From NCBI RefSeq assembly GCF_020166435.1, contig NZ_JAINZP010000004.1, forward strand, positions 210,413 through 274,412: a stretch of 64,000 bases of DNA. Reading direction: 5' to 3'. Shown here piece after piece: positions 1 through 10,240 of the stretch. This DNA comes from Pectobacterium versatile. Lineage in GTDB: Bacteria > Pseudomonadota > Gammaproteobacteria > Enterobacterales > Enterobacteriaceae. The notes under the pieces were generated by a model. It ran no database searches, was not told the DNA's origin, and saw only the letters and a program-made list of their open reading frames with translations. Made by a program: the position numbers and the translations under genes. Position 1 is the first letter of the stretch. Every line of letters starts with the position of its first letter.

Positions 1-635
1 TAGTCGTAGATTTCGCTAACGGAAACCACGCCCGGATCTTCATGCGGCGCAAATTCTTTCTTATCGCCATTGGCTTTGTACCAGTCAAGAATACGGCCAA
101 CGAACGGTGAAATCAGGAACACGCCCGCTTCAGCACAAGCACGCGCCTGCGCAAAGGAGAACAGTAGCGTCAGGTTACAGTTGATACCTTCTTTTTCCAG
201 TTGCTCCGCAGCGCGGATGCCCTGCCAGGTTGAAGCCAGTTTAATCAGGATACGTTCGTTGCTGATGCCTGCGTCGTTGTACAGCTTGATCAGGTGTTTT
301 GCCTTCGCCACGCTGGCTTCGGTGTCATAAGACAGACGCGCATCCACTTCTGTGGAGATGCGGCCGGGGATCAATTTTAAAATTTCGAGACCGATATTGA
401 CCGCCAGTTTATCCGTGGCATCCACGACCTGCTGTTTACGATCGCTGCTCTGCTCACGCGCCCAGGCAATCGCCTCGTCGATAAGCTTGCGGTATTCAGG
501 AATTTGCGCAGCGTTCAGAATCAGTGAAGGATTAGTGGTCGCATCTTGCGGCTGGTACAGTTTCATTGCCGCAATATCGCCGGTATCAGCTACAACCGTG
601 GTCAGTTGGCGTAGGGAAGTCAGTTTATCCGTCAT
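1..635 (-). CDS. talB: Transaldolase B, 3' part beyond the left edge
   Basis: Cytosolic enzyme of the non-oxidative pentose phosphate pathway, exchanging a dihydroxyacetone unit between sedoheptulose-7-phosphate and glyceraldehyde-3-phosphate. The visible protein begins [20 protein letters not shown] and runs about 211 residues to the window edge without a stop. It shows the TalA/TalB core [10 protein letters not shown] near residue 35 and the [10 protein letters not shown] segment near residue 130 that carries the Schiff-base lysine. The start is the ATG at 635-633. It lies on the minus strand next to yaaA, as in the E. coli thr-yaaA-talB neighbourhood. Identity is certain; only completeness is unknown. 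Confidence 0.96.
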   Translation of the reverse strand, partial: MTDKLTSLRQLTTVVADTGDIAAMKLYQPQDATTNPSLILNAAQIPEYRKLIDEAIAWAREQSSDRKQQVVDATDKLAVNIGLEILKLIPGRISTEVDARLSYDTEASVAKAKHLIKLYNDAGISNERILIKLASTWQGIRAAEQLEKEGINCNLTLLFSFAQARACAEAGVFLISPFVGRILDWYKANGDKKEFAPHEDPGVVSVSEIYD

Positions 636-878
636 GTTGGCATGTCTCGTTGTTTATACGTGGTGCTCGTGAATGAAAATAGCTCGTATATGAATCGACT
701 TGTTATCTAATCTGGTGGCCGTCTGTTTTGCGCCGAAATCTGATAATAACACGCGCACTTTCCCGTGCAAGCCAGCCTTTTCCCACTCGCCCCTACAATA
801 GCGGTTACACGCCGATAAGACGCCATATTTTCCCCTTCCCGAACGAGCTGGAGCGAGAAAGACGAGGCGTATTATAGC

Positions 879-1004
879 TATACCCCAAATAATTCGAGTT
901 GCAGGAAGGCGGCAATCGCACGAATCCCTGGGAACTTACTCAAGTAAGTGACTGGGGTAAGTAAGGGAAGCCAACGCACATGCAGCTTGAAGTATTACGG
1001 TATA
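879..1004. repeat. ERIC element 1, uninterrupted
   Basis: About 126 bp starting TATACCCCAAATAATTCGAG and ending GCAGCTTGAAGTATTACGG plus TATA. The central part reads CTTACTCAAGTAAGTGACTGGGGT, which matches the core of the enterobacterial repetitive intergenic consensus. The ends are imperfect inverted repeats. It sits between talB and yaaA and supplies part of the yaaA 5' leader. Its length is a standard for the longer copies in this window. The rest of the talB-yaaA gap (636-878) holds only presumed promoter DNA; I see no gene in it. Confidence 0.88.
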
Positions 1005-1072
1005 TCGCCGTTTTCTTACTACGATCTTGCTATAGTAGGACCATCAGAAATCAGACCGACAGGACATGGCGC

Positions 1073-1846
1073 ATGCTTATTACTATTTCACCCGCAAAAA
1101 CGCTCGACTACACCAGTCCTTTGGCAACGACGCGTTATACGCAGCCGGAACTTCTGGACTATTCCAGCCAGTTGATTGATGTGTGTAAAAAACTGACGCC
1201 AGCACAGATCGGTTCTTTGATGAGCATCAGCGATAAACTGGCTGATCTAAACGCAGGCCGCTTTAGCGAGTGGCACCCAGATTTCACGCCGGAAAACGCG
1301 CGTCAGGCGCTGCTGGCGTTTAAGGGCGACGTTTATACCGGATTGGCCGCAGAAGATTTCAGTGAGGATGACTTCGATTTTGCCCAGCAACATCTGCGTA
1401 TGCTGTCAGGCCTGTATGGCGTGTTGCGTCCGCTGGATTTGATGCGGCCGTATCGATTGGAAATGGGCACCAAGCTGGAAAATAAAGTCGGTAAAGATCT
1501 CTACAGTTTCTGGGGTAACACCATTACCGAAAAGCTGAATCAAGCGTTACGCGATCAAGGCGATAATGTGCTGGTTAATCTGGCATCGGACGAATATTTC
1601 AAAGCCGTTAAACCGAAAAAGCTTAATGCCCGTCTGATCAAACCCGTCTTCTTGGATGAGAAAAACGGTAAGTTCAAGGTAATCAGTTTCTACGCCAAGA
1701 AAGCGCGCGGCCTGATGAGTCGTTTCATTATTCAAAACCGTCTGACGCAGCCGGAGCAGTTGAAAGCGTTTAATCTGGAAGGTTACTTCTTCGAGGCAGC
1801 AGACTCGTCGAATGACGAACTGGTGTTTAAGCGCCACGAACAGTAA
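1073..1846 (+). CDS. yaaA: Peroxide stress protein YaaA (DUF328)
   Basis: A 257-residue cytosolic protein of the YaaA family, which in E. coli limits intracellular iron and so DNA damage during hydrogen peroxide stress (family knowledge). The protein begins [17 protein letters not shown] chose the ATG at 1073 over the in-frame ATG at 980. The upstream 31 residues are encoded partly by the ERIC tail and do not resemble the family, and AGGA lies just before 1073. Conserved blocks include [21 protein letters not shown] and [12 protein letters not shown] in the second half. Length fits the E. coli protein (258). It is a single-gene unit. Confidence 0.95.
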   Translation: MLITISPAKTLDYTSPLATTRYTQPELLDYSSQLIDVCKKLTPAQIGSLMSISDKLADLNAGRFSEWHPDFTPENARQALLAFKGDVYTGLAAEDFSEDDFDFAQQHLRMLSGLYGVLRPLDLMRPYRLEMGTKLENKVGKDLYSFWGNTITEKLNQALRDQGDNVLVNLASDEYFKAVKPKKLNARLIKPVFLDEKNGKFKVISFYAKKARGLMSRFIIQNRLTQPEQLKAFNLEGYFFEAADSSNDELVFKRHEQ

Positions 1847-1954
1847 TTTACTTTGACGAATATCCCGACCCCTTTTCCAAGGCGATTGCTTATACACAAG
1901 TAAAGGAAGGTATCGCGGATTTTGCCGTTATCCGGCGTAAAAAATTATGCAGCG

Positions 1955-2190
1955 GTGGGCTTGACCGCCGAGTGAGCGACAGGACGTCGCGAAAGCCAGT
2001 GCCGCGCTGGGAGCGCGTCACTGGCGGCTCGGTTAGCGGTCAGGAACACCGATGGAACCGCGTCAGCGGCATAATTCCCGCCGAAAGCCTGGGGTCACGG
2101 GGCGAGCGGCGTTTGAGCCGCCTCGTGTCGGGCGCGTGCTATGAGATAGCATGAAAATAGCAGCGCTATCGCGCACGAAACTACCTCTTA
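1955..2190. other. GC-rich hairpin-dense gene-free region between yaaA and thrC
   Basis: The 384-bp yaaA-thrC gap has no convincing gene but contains several nested inverted repeats. GCCAGTG/CACTGGC encloses GCGC/GCGC near 2000-2035. GCGAC/GTCGC lies near 1977-1993. A GAG-GGC/GCC-CTC stem lies near 2103-2125. TGCTAT/ATAGCA lies near 2138-2152, flanked by GCGCG/CGCGC. The composition is clearly more GC-rich than the flanks. It could be a degenerate intergenic repeat, a structured RNA or part of the thr transcript 3' end. Function unknown. Confidence 0.5.
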
Positions 2191-2230
2191 ATCCACATAC
2201 AAACTGCGACTAAGAAGCCCTACAGCAATC

Positions 2231-3520
2231 TTATTCCGGCAGTGACATCAGGAACTCACGCAGCTTCGCGAAATCATCCGGGAAGTTGTGCGACAGCAGA
2301 TCCAGATCGGCACGCTCAGCCAGCGCTTCTGGCAGATCCAGCTTTTTGCCCAGAATGTCTTCTACGCTTTCCTTGAATTTCGCCGGGTGCGCCGTGCCCA
2401 GGAACAGGCCGAACTCACCGGCTTGCAGTTGATCGCGCAGCAGACGGTAAGCAATCGCAGCATGCGGCTCTGAGAGATAGCCTAACGCATCCAACTCATG
2501 CATGGTTTCTTTCGTAGTCTCATCGCTCACTGCGCCAAAGCCCAGCGTTTTCAACTGCCAGTTCTTACGGCGGAACAGCTCTTCCACGCGCGGCCAGTTG
2601 TTCGGCTGGCTGACGTCCATCGCGTTGGATAACGTTGCCACCGTTTTATGCGGTTCCCAGTTACCATTGCTCAGGAAGCGCGGCACCGTGTCATTGGCGT
2701 TAGTCGCCGCGATGAAGCGCTTAATCGGCAGACCCAGCGATTTTGCCAGCAGACCGGCGGTCAGATCGCCAAAGTTGCCACTCGGTACAGAAACCACCAG
2801 TTGGTTACGGGCTTCCTGCGGCAGCTGTGCAACGGCTTCAAAGTAGTAGCAAATTTGCGCCAGCAGACGGCTGATGTTGATGGAGTTTGCTGAGTTCAGG
2901 CCAATCGCCTTTTTCAGTTCTTCATCATCAAACGCCTTTTTCACCAACGCCTGACAGGCATCGAAATCGCTATCGATAGCGATGGTGTGAATGTTACCAC
3001 CCAGCGTACAGAACAGTTTTTCCTGCAACGGGCTGATCTTACCCTGCGGATACAAAATCACGACACGGACATTTTCCAGACCGTAAAAGGCGTGCGCCAC
3101 AGCAGCACCAGTGTCGCCAGAGGTCGCCGTCAGAATGGTAATTTTCTCGTCGCCAGACACTTCCGTCAGCATTTGCGCCATAAAGCGGCCGCCGAAGTCT
3201 TTAAAGGCCAGCGTCGGGCCGTGGAACAGCTCCAGCGCAGCGATGTCTTCCGCAACTGGCGCAACCGGAGCCGGGAATGCAAAGGCCGCTTTTACACGCT
3301 CAAACACCGTTTCGGTCGCAATTTCATCGCCGATATAGGCGGACAGAATGCGGCTGCTGCGAGTCACAAAATCCAGATCCAACAGCGCATCGATCTCAGT
3401 GCGCTCAAATTCCGGCAATTCCAGCGGGAAGAACAGCCCTTGCTGGCTACCCAGCCCTTGCTTGATAGCCTGAGCAAAACTGACCTGCTCGTTATGATCT
3501 TTAAGGTTGTACAGTTTCAT
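2231..3520 (-). CDS. thrC: Threonine synthase
   Basis: Cytosolic PLP enzyme converting O-phosphohomoserine to threonine, the last step of the pathway. The 429-residue product has the family length (E. coli 428). The PLP-binding lysine is K107 in GPTLAFKDFGG, with the phosphate-binding TATSGDTGAA downstream and SVPSGNFGDL in the middle. It is the last gene of thrLABC; three bases separate its ATG from the thrB stop, so translation is probably coupled. No clear intrinsic terminator follows it. Confidence 0.98.
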   Translation of the reverse strand: MKLYNLKDHNEQVSFAQAIKQGLGSQQGLFFPLELPEFERTEIDALLDLDFVTRSSRILSAYIGDEIATETVFERVKAAFAFPAPVAPVAEDIAALELFHGPTLAFKDFGGRFMAQMLTEVSGDEKITILTATSGDTGAAVAHAFYGLENVRVVILYPQGKISPLQEKLFCTLGGNIHTIAIDSDFDACQALVKKAFDDEELKKAIGLNSANSINISRLLAQICYYFEAVAQLPQEARNQLVVSVPSGNFGDLTAGLLAKSLGLPIKRFIAATNANDTVPRFLSNGNWEPHKTVATLSNAMDVSQPNNWPRVEELFRRKNWQLKTLGFGAVSDETTKETMHELDALGYLSEPHAAIAYRLLRDQLQAGEFGLFLGTAHPAKFKESVEDILGKKLDLPEALAERADLDLLSHNFPDDFAKLREFLMSLPE

Positions 3521-3523
3521 GCG

Positions 3524-4453
3524 TTATCCCAATTGTCGTGCGCCAGTCGTATCAAGACGGCAAATATGAACAAAACCTTCATCATTCTGCAAATAGTTAT
3601 CCCGCAGCCAGTCGGCCAGACGCTGTGCGCTCGCCATGTCGTTGCAGACGGAGAATAACGTTGGGCCAGAGCCGGAAATACCGCAGGCCAACGCCCCGAT
3701 ATCTTCAGCAGCCTGGCGAGCGGCAGCAAAGCCGGGCAGCAGTTTCGTCCGATAAGGTTCCGCGATGACATCCTTCATCAGTTTTGCCGCCAGCGCTGCC
3801 TGTCCGGTATGGCAAGCGTGGATAAAGCCCGCCAGATAACGGCCGTGGCTGATGCAATCCTGACGACGATATTGCGCAGGCAGAATCGCGCGCGCTTCAG
3901 CAGTGGAGACTTTAATCCCCGGATACGCCATGACCCACAGCCAGTCATCGAACGACGGCACAGGCTGGCTGATGATGCCGTTTTCTTCCAGCATCAGTTG
4001 GACACCGCCGAGAAAACACGGGGCAACGTTATCGTAGTGAACGCTGCCGGAAATGCGCCCTTCCAGCTCACCCATCAGCGTCAACAGACGGTTATCATCC
4101 AGCGGTTTACCGCAAAATTCGTTCATCGCCATCAGCCCAGCGACGACAGAACAGGCGCTGGAACCGAGCCCTGAACCAATCGGCATATTCTTTTCGAGCG
4201 TCATCGCCACCGGCACGGTTTTGCCAATTTCCTGACAGAACAGTTCCCAACATTGATACACAATGTTTTCTTTCGGGTTGTCCGGCAGCTTGCTAACAAA
4301 ACGCCCTTCATTACGCAGGCTGAACAGATCGGCTGCTTCAACAGAGACGCAATCCCCCAGCAGTGAACCGTCTACCGGCGAGACGGCCGCACCCAGCACA
4401 TCAAACCCGACGCTGACGTTACCGATTGATGCAGGTGCATATACCTTAACCAT
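3524..4453 (-). CDS. thrB: Homoserine kinase
   Basis: GHMP-family kinase phosphorylating homoserine with ATP in the cytosol. The 309-residue product begins [20 protein letters not shown] and carries the GHMP ATP-binding loop [12 protein letters not shown] near residues 91-102 and a C-terminal [12 protein letters not shown] motif. An upstream in-frame start would add seven residues overlapping thrA; the ATG at 4453, two bases after the thrA stop, matches the family and is preferred. It lies between thrA and thrC. Confidence 0.97.
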   Translation of the reverse strand: MVKVYAPASIGNVSVGFDVLGAAVSPVDGSLLGDCVSVEAADLFSLRNEGRFVSKLPDNPKENIVYQCWELFCQEIGKTVPVAMTLEKNMPIGSGLGSSACSVVAGLMAMNEFCGKPLDDNRLLTLMGELEGRISGSVHYDNVAPCFLGGVQLMLEENGIISQPVPSFDDWLWVMAYPGIKVSTAEARAILPAQYRRQDCISHGRYLAGFIHACHTGQAALAAKLMKDVIAEPYRTKLLPGFAAARQAAEDIGALACGISGSGPTLFSVCNDMASAQRLADWLRDNYLQNDEGFVHICRLDTTGARQLG

Positions 4454-4455
4454 AA

Positions 4456-6915
4456 TTATGCTCCCAACTTCCATGACAAGGTGCGCAGCAGATCTGCGAA
4501 CACACCAGCAGCGGTAACATCGTTACCCGCGCCATAACCGCGCAACACGAGCGGCAGTGGCTGATAATAACGGCTGTAGAATGCCAACGCATTCTCGCCA
4601 TCTTTGACTTTAAACAGCGGATCGTTGCCGCCAACGGCACTGATCTTGACCTTACAGCGGCCTTCTTCAATCACGCCGACATAGCGCAACACTTTACCTT
4701 CATCGCGCGCTTGTGCAACACGGCTAGCAAACTCATCGTCTGCCGTCGGCAGGCGCTGCATAAAGCTGGCGACATCGCCGGAAGCATCAAAGCTGGCAGG
4801 CAGAACGGATTCCACCTCAATATCGCCCAGCTCCAGCTGATAACCCGCCTCACGCGCTAGAATCAGCAACTTACGCGCCACGTCCATACCGGACAGATCG
4901 TCACGCGGATCGGGTTCGGTATAGCCTTTTTCTTTCGCCTGCGTGGTCGCTTCAGACAGCGACATGCCTTCATCGAGTTTACCGAAAATAAAGGACAGCG
5001 AGCCAGAGAGAATACCAGTAAAGCGAATCAGCTCATCACCCGCATTCAGCAGGTTTTGCAGGTTCTCAATCACCGGCAGACCGGCACCGACGTTGGTGTC
5101 ATACAGGAAACGGCGACGGGATTTTGCTGCGGCACTGCGCAGTTGGTGATAATAGTTCATCGACCCCGTGTTGGCTTTCTTGTTTGGCGTTACGACATGG
5201 AAACCATCGGCCAGGAAATCCACGTACTGATCGGCCACAGCCTGATTCGAGGTACAGTCAACAATCACCGGGTTCAGCAGATGGTATTCTTTAACCAGAC
5301 GGATCAGACGACCCAGATTAAACGGCTCGCGGGCTTTACCCAGCTCTTCATGCCAGTTTTCCATCGAGATGCCGTTAATATTGGTCAGCATCGCTTTGGA
5401 GTTGGCGATGCCACACACGCGCAGGTCGATATGTTTGTCTTTCAGCCACGGCTGTTGACGGTGGATCTGATCCAGCAGTGCGCCACCCACGCCGCCGACC
5501 CCGATAACAAATACGTCGATAACCTGATCGGTGTTAAACAGCATCTGGTGGGCAACACGTACGCCAGTGGTGGCGACATCGTTGTTCACCACGGCGGAGA
5601 TTGAGCGTTCAGACGAGCCCTGCGCGATAGCCACGATATTGATATTTGCCGTCGCCAACGCCGAGAACAGACGTGCAGACAGACCACGCAGCGTACGCAT
5701 ACCATCGCCCACCACAGAGATGATGGCCAGACGTTCCATCACATCCAGCGGCTCTAACACGCCTTCTTTCAGTTCCAGATAGAATTCGTCTTCCAGCGTT
5801 TTTCTGGCGCGCGCCAGCTCGTTTTGCGATACGCAGAAGCTGATGCTGTATTCGGAAGATGACTGCGTAATCAGAACAACAGAGATACCCGCGCGCGACA
5901 TCGCAGCAAACACACGCGCTGCCATGCCGACCATGCCTTTCATGCCAGGGCCAGATACGTTAACCATCGCCATGTTGTTCAGGTTGGTGATGCCTTTCAC
6001 TGGATACTGGGTATCCGTGCTATCCATGCCGATGAGCGTGCCGGGAGCCTGAGGATTTTCGGTGTTTTTGATGAGGCAGGGTATTTGGAACTGGGCGATA
6101 GGAGCAATGGTGCGAGGGTGGAGGACTTTGGCGCCGAAATAGGACAGCTCCATCGCCTCCTGATAGGACATCGATTTCAATAATCGAGCGTCCGGCACCT
6201 GACGCGGATCGCAGGTATAAACGCCGTCCACATCAGTCCAAATCTCACAACAGTCGGCACGTAAACACGCAGCCAGCACCGCAGCGGAATAGTCAGAACC
6301 ATTACGGCCCAGCACCACCAGTTCGCCTTTGTCGTTACCGGCAGTAAAGCCCGCCATCAGGATCACATGATCTTTCGGGATGGCGCTTTCAGCGATGCGG
6401 CGGGTCGATTCAGTGATATCCACTGTGGATTCAAGATAGTGTCCCTGCGCCAGCAGTTTCTCGACCGGATTGATAACGGAGACCCCATAGCCGCGCGCCT
6501 GAAAGACCGCTTCCATGATAGCGATGGACAGTTTTTCCCCTCGGCAGATGATCGCAGCGTTCACGCTGTCAGGGCACTGGCCCAGTAGCGCGATGCCGTG
6601 CAGAACGTGTTTCAGCTGTGCAAATTCCTGATCCACGAATGCCTTCAGGCGGGCATGGTCAAAACCGAGTTGAGATGCTGCAAGTCCTTGCAGTAATGAA
6701 GAAAAGATCGTTTCGGCGTCGTTTAAATGAGGCAGGATATCTTGTCCGGCGACGGTTTTCTCAATCATGGCAACCAAATGGTTGGTAATTTTCGCCGGCG
6801 CGGACAATACGGCAGCCACCTGTCCCTGGCGCGCGTTGTTTTCGATAATGTCGGCAACGCGTGTAAAACGCTCCGCATTCGCTACTGAAGTCCCGCCAAA
6901 TTTCAACACTCTCAT
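4456..6915 (-). CDS. thrA: Bifunctional aspartokinase I / homoserine dehydrogenase I
   Basis: Fusion enzyme of 819 residues for the first and third steps from aspartate to homoserine. Residues 1 to about 250 are the aspartate kinase ([17 protein letters not shown]). About 310-460 are paired ACT domains that give threonine feedback in this family. About 465-819 are the homoserine dehydrogenase, with a Rossmann motif [15 protein letters not shown] and a NKKANTGS segment. I chose the ATG at 6915, which matches E. coli ThrA (820 residues), rather than the one 11 codons upstream. First structural gene of the attenuated thr operon. Confidence 0.98.
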   Translation of the reverse strand: MRVLKFGGTSVANAERFTRVADIIENNARQGQVAAVLSAPAKITNHLVAMIEKTVAGQDILPHLNDAETIFSSLLQGLAASQLGFDHARLKAFVDQEFAQLKHVLHGIALLGQCPDSVNAAIICRGEKLSIAIMEAVFQARGYGVSVINPVEKLLAQGHYLESTVDITESTRRIAESAIPKDHVILMAGFTAGNDKGELVVLGRNGSDYSAAVLAACLRADCCEIWTDVDGVYTCDPRQVPDARLLKSMSYQEAMELSYFGAKVLHPRTIAPIAQFQIPCLIKNTENPQAPGTLIGMDSTDTQYPVKGITNLNNMAMVNVSGPGMKGMVGMAARVFAAMSRAGISVVLITQSSSEYSISFCVSQNELARARKTLEDEFYLELKEGVLEPLDVMERLAIISVVGDGMRTLRGLSARLFSALATANINIVAIAQGSSERSISAVVNNDVATTGVRVAHQMLFNTDQVIDVFVIGVGGVGGALLDQIHRQQPWLKDKHIDLRVCGIANSKAMLTNINGISMENWHEELGKAREPFNLGRLIRLVKEYHLLNPVIVDCTSNQAVADQYVDFLADGFHVVTPNKKANTGSMNYYHQLRSAAAKSRRRFLYDTNVGAGLPVIENLQNLLNAGDELIRFTGILSGSLSFIFGKLDEGMSLSEATTQAKEKGYTEPDPRDDLSGMDVARKLLILAREAGYQLELGDIEVESVLPASFDASGDVASFMQRLPTADDEFASRVAQARDEGKVLRYVGVIEEGRCKVKISAVGGNDPLFKVKDGENALAFYSRYYQPLPLVLRGYGAGNDVTAAGVFADLLRTLSWKLGA

Positions 6916-7005
6916 TTTTATCTGTTCTCCTGAATTTCTGCCAACCAAACGCCGGAAGCGTTTTTTGTATGCCGCTTACAGACGGCGTTGAGGGATAACC
7001 TGCCA

Positions 7006-7040
7006 TAAAAAAAAAGCCCGCACTGTTCGGTGCGGGCTTT
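7006..7040 (-). terminator. thr operon attenuator terminator
   Basis: On the minus strand AGCCCGCAC pairs with GTGCGGGCT (7030-7038 with 7015-7023), followed by an unbroken run of nine U. The 3' end of the leader ORF carries a second copy of the GGTGCGGGCT arm, so it can pair with the middle segment instead and act as antiterminator. The arrangement is the classical transcription attenuator, with leader translation controlling readthrough into thrA. Confidence 0.93.
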
Positions 7041-7060
7041 TTCTGGAATCTTTATATGCG

Positions 7061-7129
7061 TCAGCCCGCACCGTTACTGGTTGTATCGGTGATGGTAATA
7101 ATCGTGGTGATTAGGCTGATAGTGCGCAT
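7061..7129 (-). CDS. thrL: thr operon leader peptide
   Basis: A 22-residue ORF, MRTISLITTIITITDTTSNG followed by AG and stop. It has seven threonine and five isoleucine codons, and ends GNGAG/SNGAG-like as in E. coli ThrL. Ribosome stalling at Thr or Ile codons when the charged tRNAs are scarce would free the antiterminator and allow transcription of thrABC. It is immediately upstream of the terminator hairpin. It is too short for most gene callers but is clearly supported by composition and context. Confidence 0.93.
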   Translation of the reverse strand: MRTISLITTIITITDTTSNGAG

Positions 7130-7171
7130 GCTAAAATCGAATCTCATTAGAAGTAGAGTTATCTGCCCTAT

Positions 7172-7200
7172 TAGTTAGGCCAATCGCCCTTTGAAGTCAA
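7172..7200 (-). promoter_or_regulatory. Promoter of the thr operon
   Basis: On the minus strand TTGACT (7200-7195) and TAACTA (7177-7172) are separated by exactly 17 bases, a good sigma-70 arrangement about 40 bases upstream of thrL. The -35 box is the same as in the E. coli thr promoter as I recall it. Predicted only. Confidence 0.7.
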
Positions 7201-7340
7201 CGGATTTCTTTTTTTTCTTCTCGTCGAACGAAAAATTCATGCCGCGCAACCCACTGCCTAAACAGGAATAAGCCGGACAAACCGTTGTCAAAATACGCAG
7301 TCCAAGATGTTCGACTACCAAAAAAGCCATCTCTGCTATC

Positions 7341-8027
7341 TTATTTCGCCAACCTTTTTTCAATGTCGTGTAGCAACCGGTGGAGCATCGCCGTATCACG
7401 TTGCTCTAAACGTCCCAGTCGCTGATGCAGCCAGTCCCGCAGTTTTTCATCGTCCTCAACCGCCAGATTAACCAGTAGCCGATCCATACGATCGCGCAGC
7501 GCCGACAGTTGCCCCGCCACCGCTGGCTGTGTCGCTTCAGGTTTGACCTGCATGAGTTCAGCCAGTTGGTAACAGTACACCATCACCGCCTGACCAAGAT
7601 TCAGTGAGGGATAATCCGCTTTCATCGGCACGCCGGTCAGCACATCCGCCAGTTCGAGTTCTTCATTCGTCAGGCCAACATCTTCCCGACCAAACACCAG
7701 CGCCGCAGAAGCCATCCATTGAACCTTCTCCTGCAATACGCCGGTCAGTTCCGCTGGCGTGCAGTAATAGCGATACTTCGCCCGGCTACGCGCGGTGGTC
7801 GCGACCGTAAAATCGACATCTGCCAGTGCTTCAGCCAGCGTGGAAAACACCTGCACGTTATCCAGAACATCTCCTGAACCGTGCGCCACCCAGCGGGCAG
7901 CGGGCTCTTGATGTACCGTGCTACCGACAATACGCAAGCTGCTGAATCCCATCGTTTTCATCGCACGAGCAGCCGCCCCTACATTTTCAGCCCGAGCGGG
8001 CTCAACCAAAATAATATGAAACTGCAT
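7341..8027 (-). CDS. lasT: TrmJ-like tRNA/rRNA methyltransferase LasT (YjtD)
   Basis: Predicted SPOUT-class SAM-dependent RNA methyltransferase of 228 residues, similar to TrmJ. The N-terminal block IILVEPARAENVGAAARAMK and the knot-forming C-terminal motifs FGREDVGLTNEEL and PSLNLGQAVMVYCYQL are intact. The start ATG at 8027 has TGAGGAG just upstream. In E. coli the gene likewise lies between thrL and arcA. The RNA target of this paralog is not established, so the call stops at family level. Confidence 0.9.
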   Translation of the reverse strand: MQFHIILVEPARAENVGAAARAMKTMGFSSLRIVGSTVHQEPAARWVAHGSGDVLDNVQVFSTLAEALADVDFTVATTARSRAKYRYYCTPAELTGVLQEKVQWMASAALVFGREDVGLTNEELELADVLTGVPMKADYPSLNLGQAVMVYCYQLAELMQVKPEATQPAVAGQLSALRDRMDRLLVNLAVEDDEKLRDWLHQRLGRLEQRDTAMLHRLLHDIEKRLAK

Positions 8028-8778
8028 AGACTCCTCAGTATGGGTTACATCCGTTTTGGCAAGCCTTCATCTGCTCGCCAAACAACGCAGCCCTATAATC
8101 GATAACAATTTATTGATGACTACGATTTGTTGATAACGACAATTTGTTGGGTATTACGGTAAAAAATTAACAATAAACCAACAACATTTCCGGCATCAAC
8201 GCAGCCTTCAGTAGGAAACATCGGTGAGTCCAAAAAATGGGCGGGAAGATAAAACCCTAAGAAAAATAAGGTAAATTATTTTATTTCAATAAGTTATAAA
8301 AGTACCAACGACTGTGTAGCACCAATTATGATTATTGGCATTTGCTATGCTAAATCGTTCATAAAAAGTGCTAAATTGTGACGTAAACTGGCAATCCTAT
8401 AAGTGTTTATCACAAAATAGTTAACGTGCTAAAATGAAATTTGATATATGTCAACAGAACCGTAGATTTATCAGCAGGCAAAATCTGTGCTTACTGTTAT
8501 GTTGCTGTTAATAAGGTTAAACTGTGCGCCACTTTGAGCGCAGTTAAATTAGCGCCACGCTCACCCGCTAGCAGTACCTCTAAGCGGGTAGAGAATGAAC
8601 ACCAGTAACGCATTTACGTACTTGAGTCTGACGTTGAGCGAGAGCGTAGTCTACCTCGATAAGCTCCAGGGAAATACCCGGAATAACTGGCGTTATAGCC
8701 AGCGGGCCAGCAGGGTATGACAGCGACTTCTGTACTTCCGATTTCTATAATTTAAGTTGGCAATTTTAGGTAGCAAAC
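8028..8778. other. 751-bp gene-free region and probable long leader of arcA
   Basis: No protein gene is visible between divergent lasT and arcA; I cannot find the small yjjY reading frame known from E. coli here. The half next to lasT is AT-rich. From about 8520 to 8720 it becomes GC-richer with small inverted repeats such as CCCGCT/AGCGGG (8565-8589), suggesting a structured 5' untranslated region for arcA. A candidate FNR box lies at 8441. Confidence 0.6.
8441..8454. promoter_or_regulatory. FNR-like box upstream of arcA
   Basis: TTGATATATGTCAA matches the FNR consensus TTGAT-N4-ATCAA at nine of ten defined positions. It lies about 325 bp before the arcA start. E. coli arcA is known to be activated anaerobically by FNR, so a site here is expected, although the distance implies a long leader. 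Confidence 0.6.
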
Positions 8779-9495
8779 ATGCAGACGCCGCACATTCTTA
8801 TTGTTGAAGACGAGCTAGTAACTCGTAATACCCTCAAAAGCATTTTTGAGGCGGAAGGATACGTTGTTCACGAAGCCACTGATGGCGCAGAAATGCACCA
8901 CATTTTGTCCGAGAATGACATCAATCTGGTGATCATGGACATCAACCTGCCAGGGAAGAATGGCCTGTTGCTGGCACGTGAACTGCGCGAGCAAGCCACC
9001 GTTGCCTTGATGTTCCTCACCGGCCGCGACAATGAAGTCGATAAGATCCTCGGTCTGGAAATCGGTGCGGATGACTACATCACCAAACCGTTCAACCCAC
9101 GTGAATTGACGATCCGCGCACGTAACCTGCTGTCACGTACCATGAATCTGGGCGGCGGCACGGAAGAGCGTCGTCTGGTGGAAAGCTATCGCTTCAACGG
9201 CTGGGAACTGGACATCAATAGCCGTTCTCTGATTAGCCCAGTTGGCGAACAATACAAGCTGCCGCGCAGTGAATTCCGCGCCATGCTGCACTTCTGCGAA
9301 AATCCGGGCAAGATTCAGTCTCGTGCGGAATTGCTGAAGAAAATGACGGGTCGTGAGCTTAAGCCACACGACCGCACCGTTGACGTCACCATCCGTCGTA
9401 TCCGCAAGCACTTTGAATCCACAGCTGATACACCGGAAATCATCGCGACGATCCACGGCGAAGGCTACCGCTTCTGCGGCGATCTGGAAAATTAA
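8779..9495 (+). CDS. arcA: Aerobic respiration control response regulator ArcA
   Basis: OmpR/PhoB-family response regulator of 238 residues, phosphorylated by ArcB when quinones are reduced; it represses respiratory and TCA genes. The receiver domain spans about 1-120, with acidic residues in VEDELV, the phospho-acceptor D54 in [12 protein letters not shown], and the KPFNPREL lysine. The winged-helix DNA-binding domain follows (about 135-235, [16 protein letters not shown]). AGGTAG precedes the ATG. arcB is not in the window. Confidence 0.98.
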   Translation: MQTPHILIVEDELVTRNTLKSIFEAEGYVVHEATDGAEMHHILSENDINLVIMDINLPGKNGLLLARELREQATVALMFLTGRDNEVDKILGLEIGADDYITKPFNPRELTIRARNLLSRTMNLGGGTEERRLVESYRFNGWELDINSRSLISPVGEQYKLPRSEFRAMLHFCENPGKIQSRAELLKKMTGRELKPHDRTVDVTIRRIRKHFESTADTPEIIATIHGEGYRFCGDLEN

Positions 9496-9503
9496 TTCCC
9501 CTC

Positions 9504-9535
9504 AGCCGGAGCAGGCATCTGTTCCGGCTGTTTTC
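9504..9535. terminator. Terminator between convergent arcA and creA
   Basis: AGCCGGA (9504-9510) pairs with TTCCGGCT (9522-9529), followed by GTTTTC. Typical intrinsic terminator for arcA; the reverse strand lacks a strong U-run. Confidence 0.7.
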
Positions 9536-9552
9536 TTCGTTCCTACCGCACG

Positions 9553-10035
9553 TTATTCACTCTTTCCCCACGGCATAACTGGCACCGCGCTTAACGCGTT
9601 TTTCGGCGAACCATCGACTAAGCGATCAGAATAAGCAAGATAGATCAGAGAATTGCGCTTTTGATCGTAAAACCGAACAACCTGCAACTTCTTGAAAACC
9701 AGCGATGTTCTTTTCTGGAATACCACTGAGCCGCGATCGCCACCGTTTTTGATTTTATCGGACAGCGTAATCGTCCCAACCTGCTGACAGGAAATCGCGG
9801 CGTCCGCCGTGTCCTCCGCCAGCCCTAACCCGCCCTTGATTCCGCCTGTTTTGGCACGGCTAATGTAGCAGGTCACATTGGACACATCCGGATCGTCAAA
9901 CGCTTCCACCACGATCTTATGATCCGGCCCCAGCAGTTTAAAGACCGTATCGACAGACCCAACTTCTTCCGCACTGACAAAACCAGCGGTAGACAGCAAT
10001 AGCAGACCCGCTCCCATGATGCGCTTTATGTTCAT
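9553..10035 (-). CDS. creA: Periplasmic protein CreA
   Basis: Small exported protein of 160 residues. A signal peptide ([20 protein letters not shown] then SA/EE, cleavage near residue 22) precedes a conserved CreA domain with [16 protein letters not shown] and [10 protein letters not shown], including two cysteines that may form a disulfide. E. coli CreA has 157 residues and no firm biochemical role despite its name as catabolite regulation protein. Divergent from rob, as in E. coli, but the creBCD genes are not next to it here. Confidence 0.93.
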   Translation of the reverse strand: MNIKRIMGAGLLLLSTAGFVSAEEVGSVDTVFKLLGPDHKIVVEAFDDPDVSNVTCYISRAKTGGIKGGLGLAEDTADAAISCQQVGTITLSDKIKNGGDRGSVVFQKRTSLVFKKLQVVRFYDQKRNSLIYLAYSDRLVDGSPKNALSAVPVMPWGKSE

Positions 10036-10240
10036 ATTTCAGGTCCTGTGACAATTCATAACAAACGATTAATAACCACAATTAAAAAGGGGATGAGCAA
10101 AATAAACCGCTATAATCCCCCTCTTTATCCAAATTACCTGCGGAACATTTTCAAAAATCTTCGGCAGTACCAAAGTGAAAATATTGCTATGATGCGGGAT
10201 CTCAATACGCTCGCGCTCAATGTGTTTGATGAGGAAGATT

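Noticed and set aside
1972..2154. 60-codon frame in the yaaA-thrC gap
   Set aside because: GTG start without a Shine-Dalgarno, and the sequence is explained by the GC-rich inverted repeats; reported as a structured region instead.
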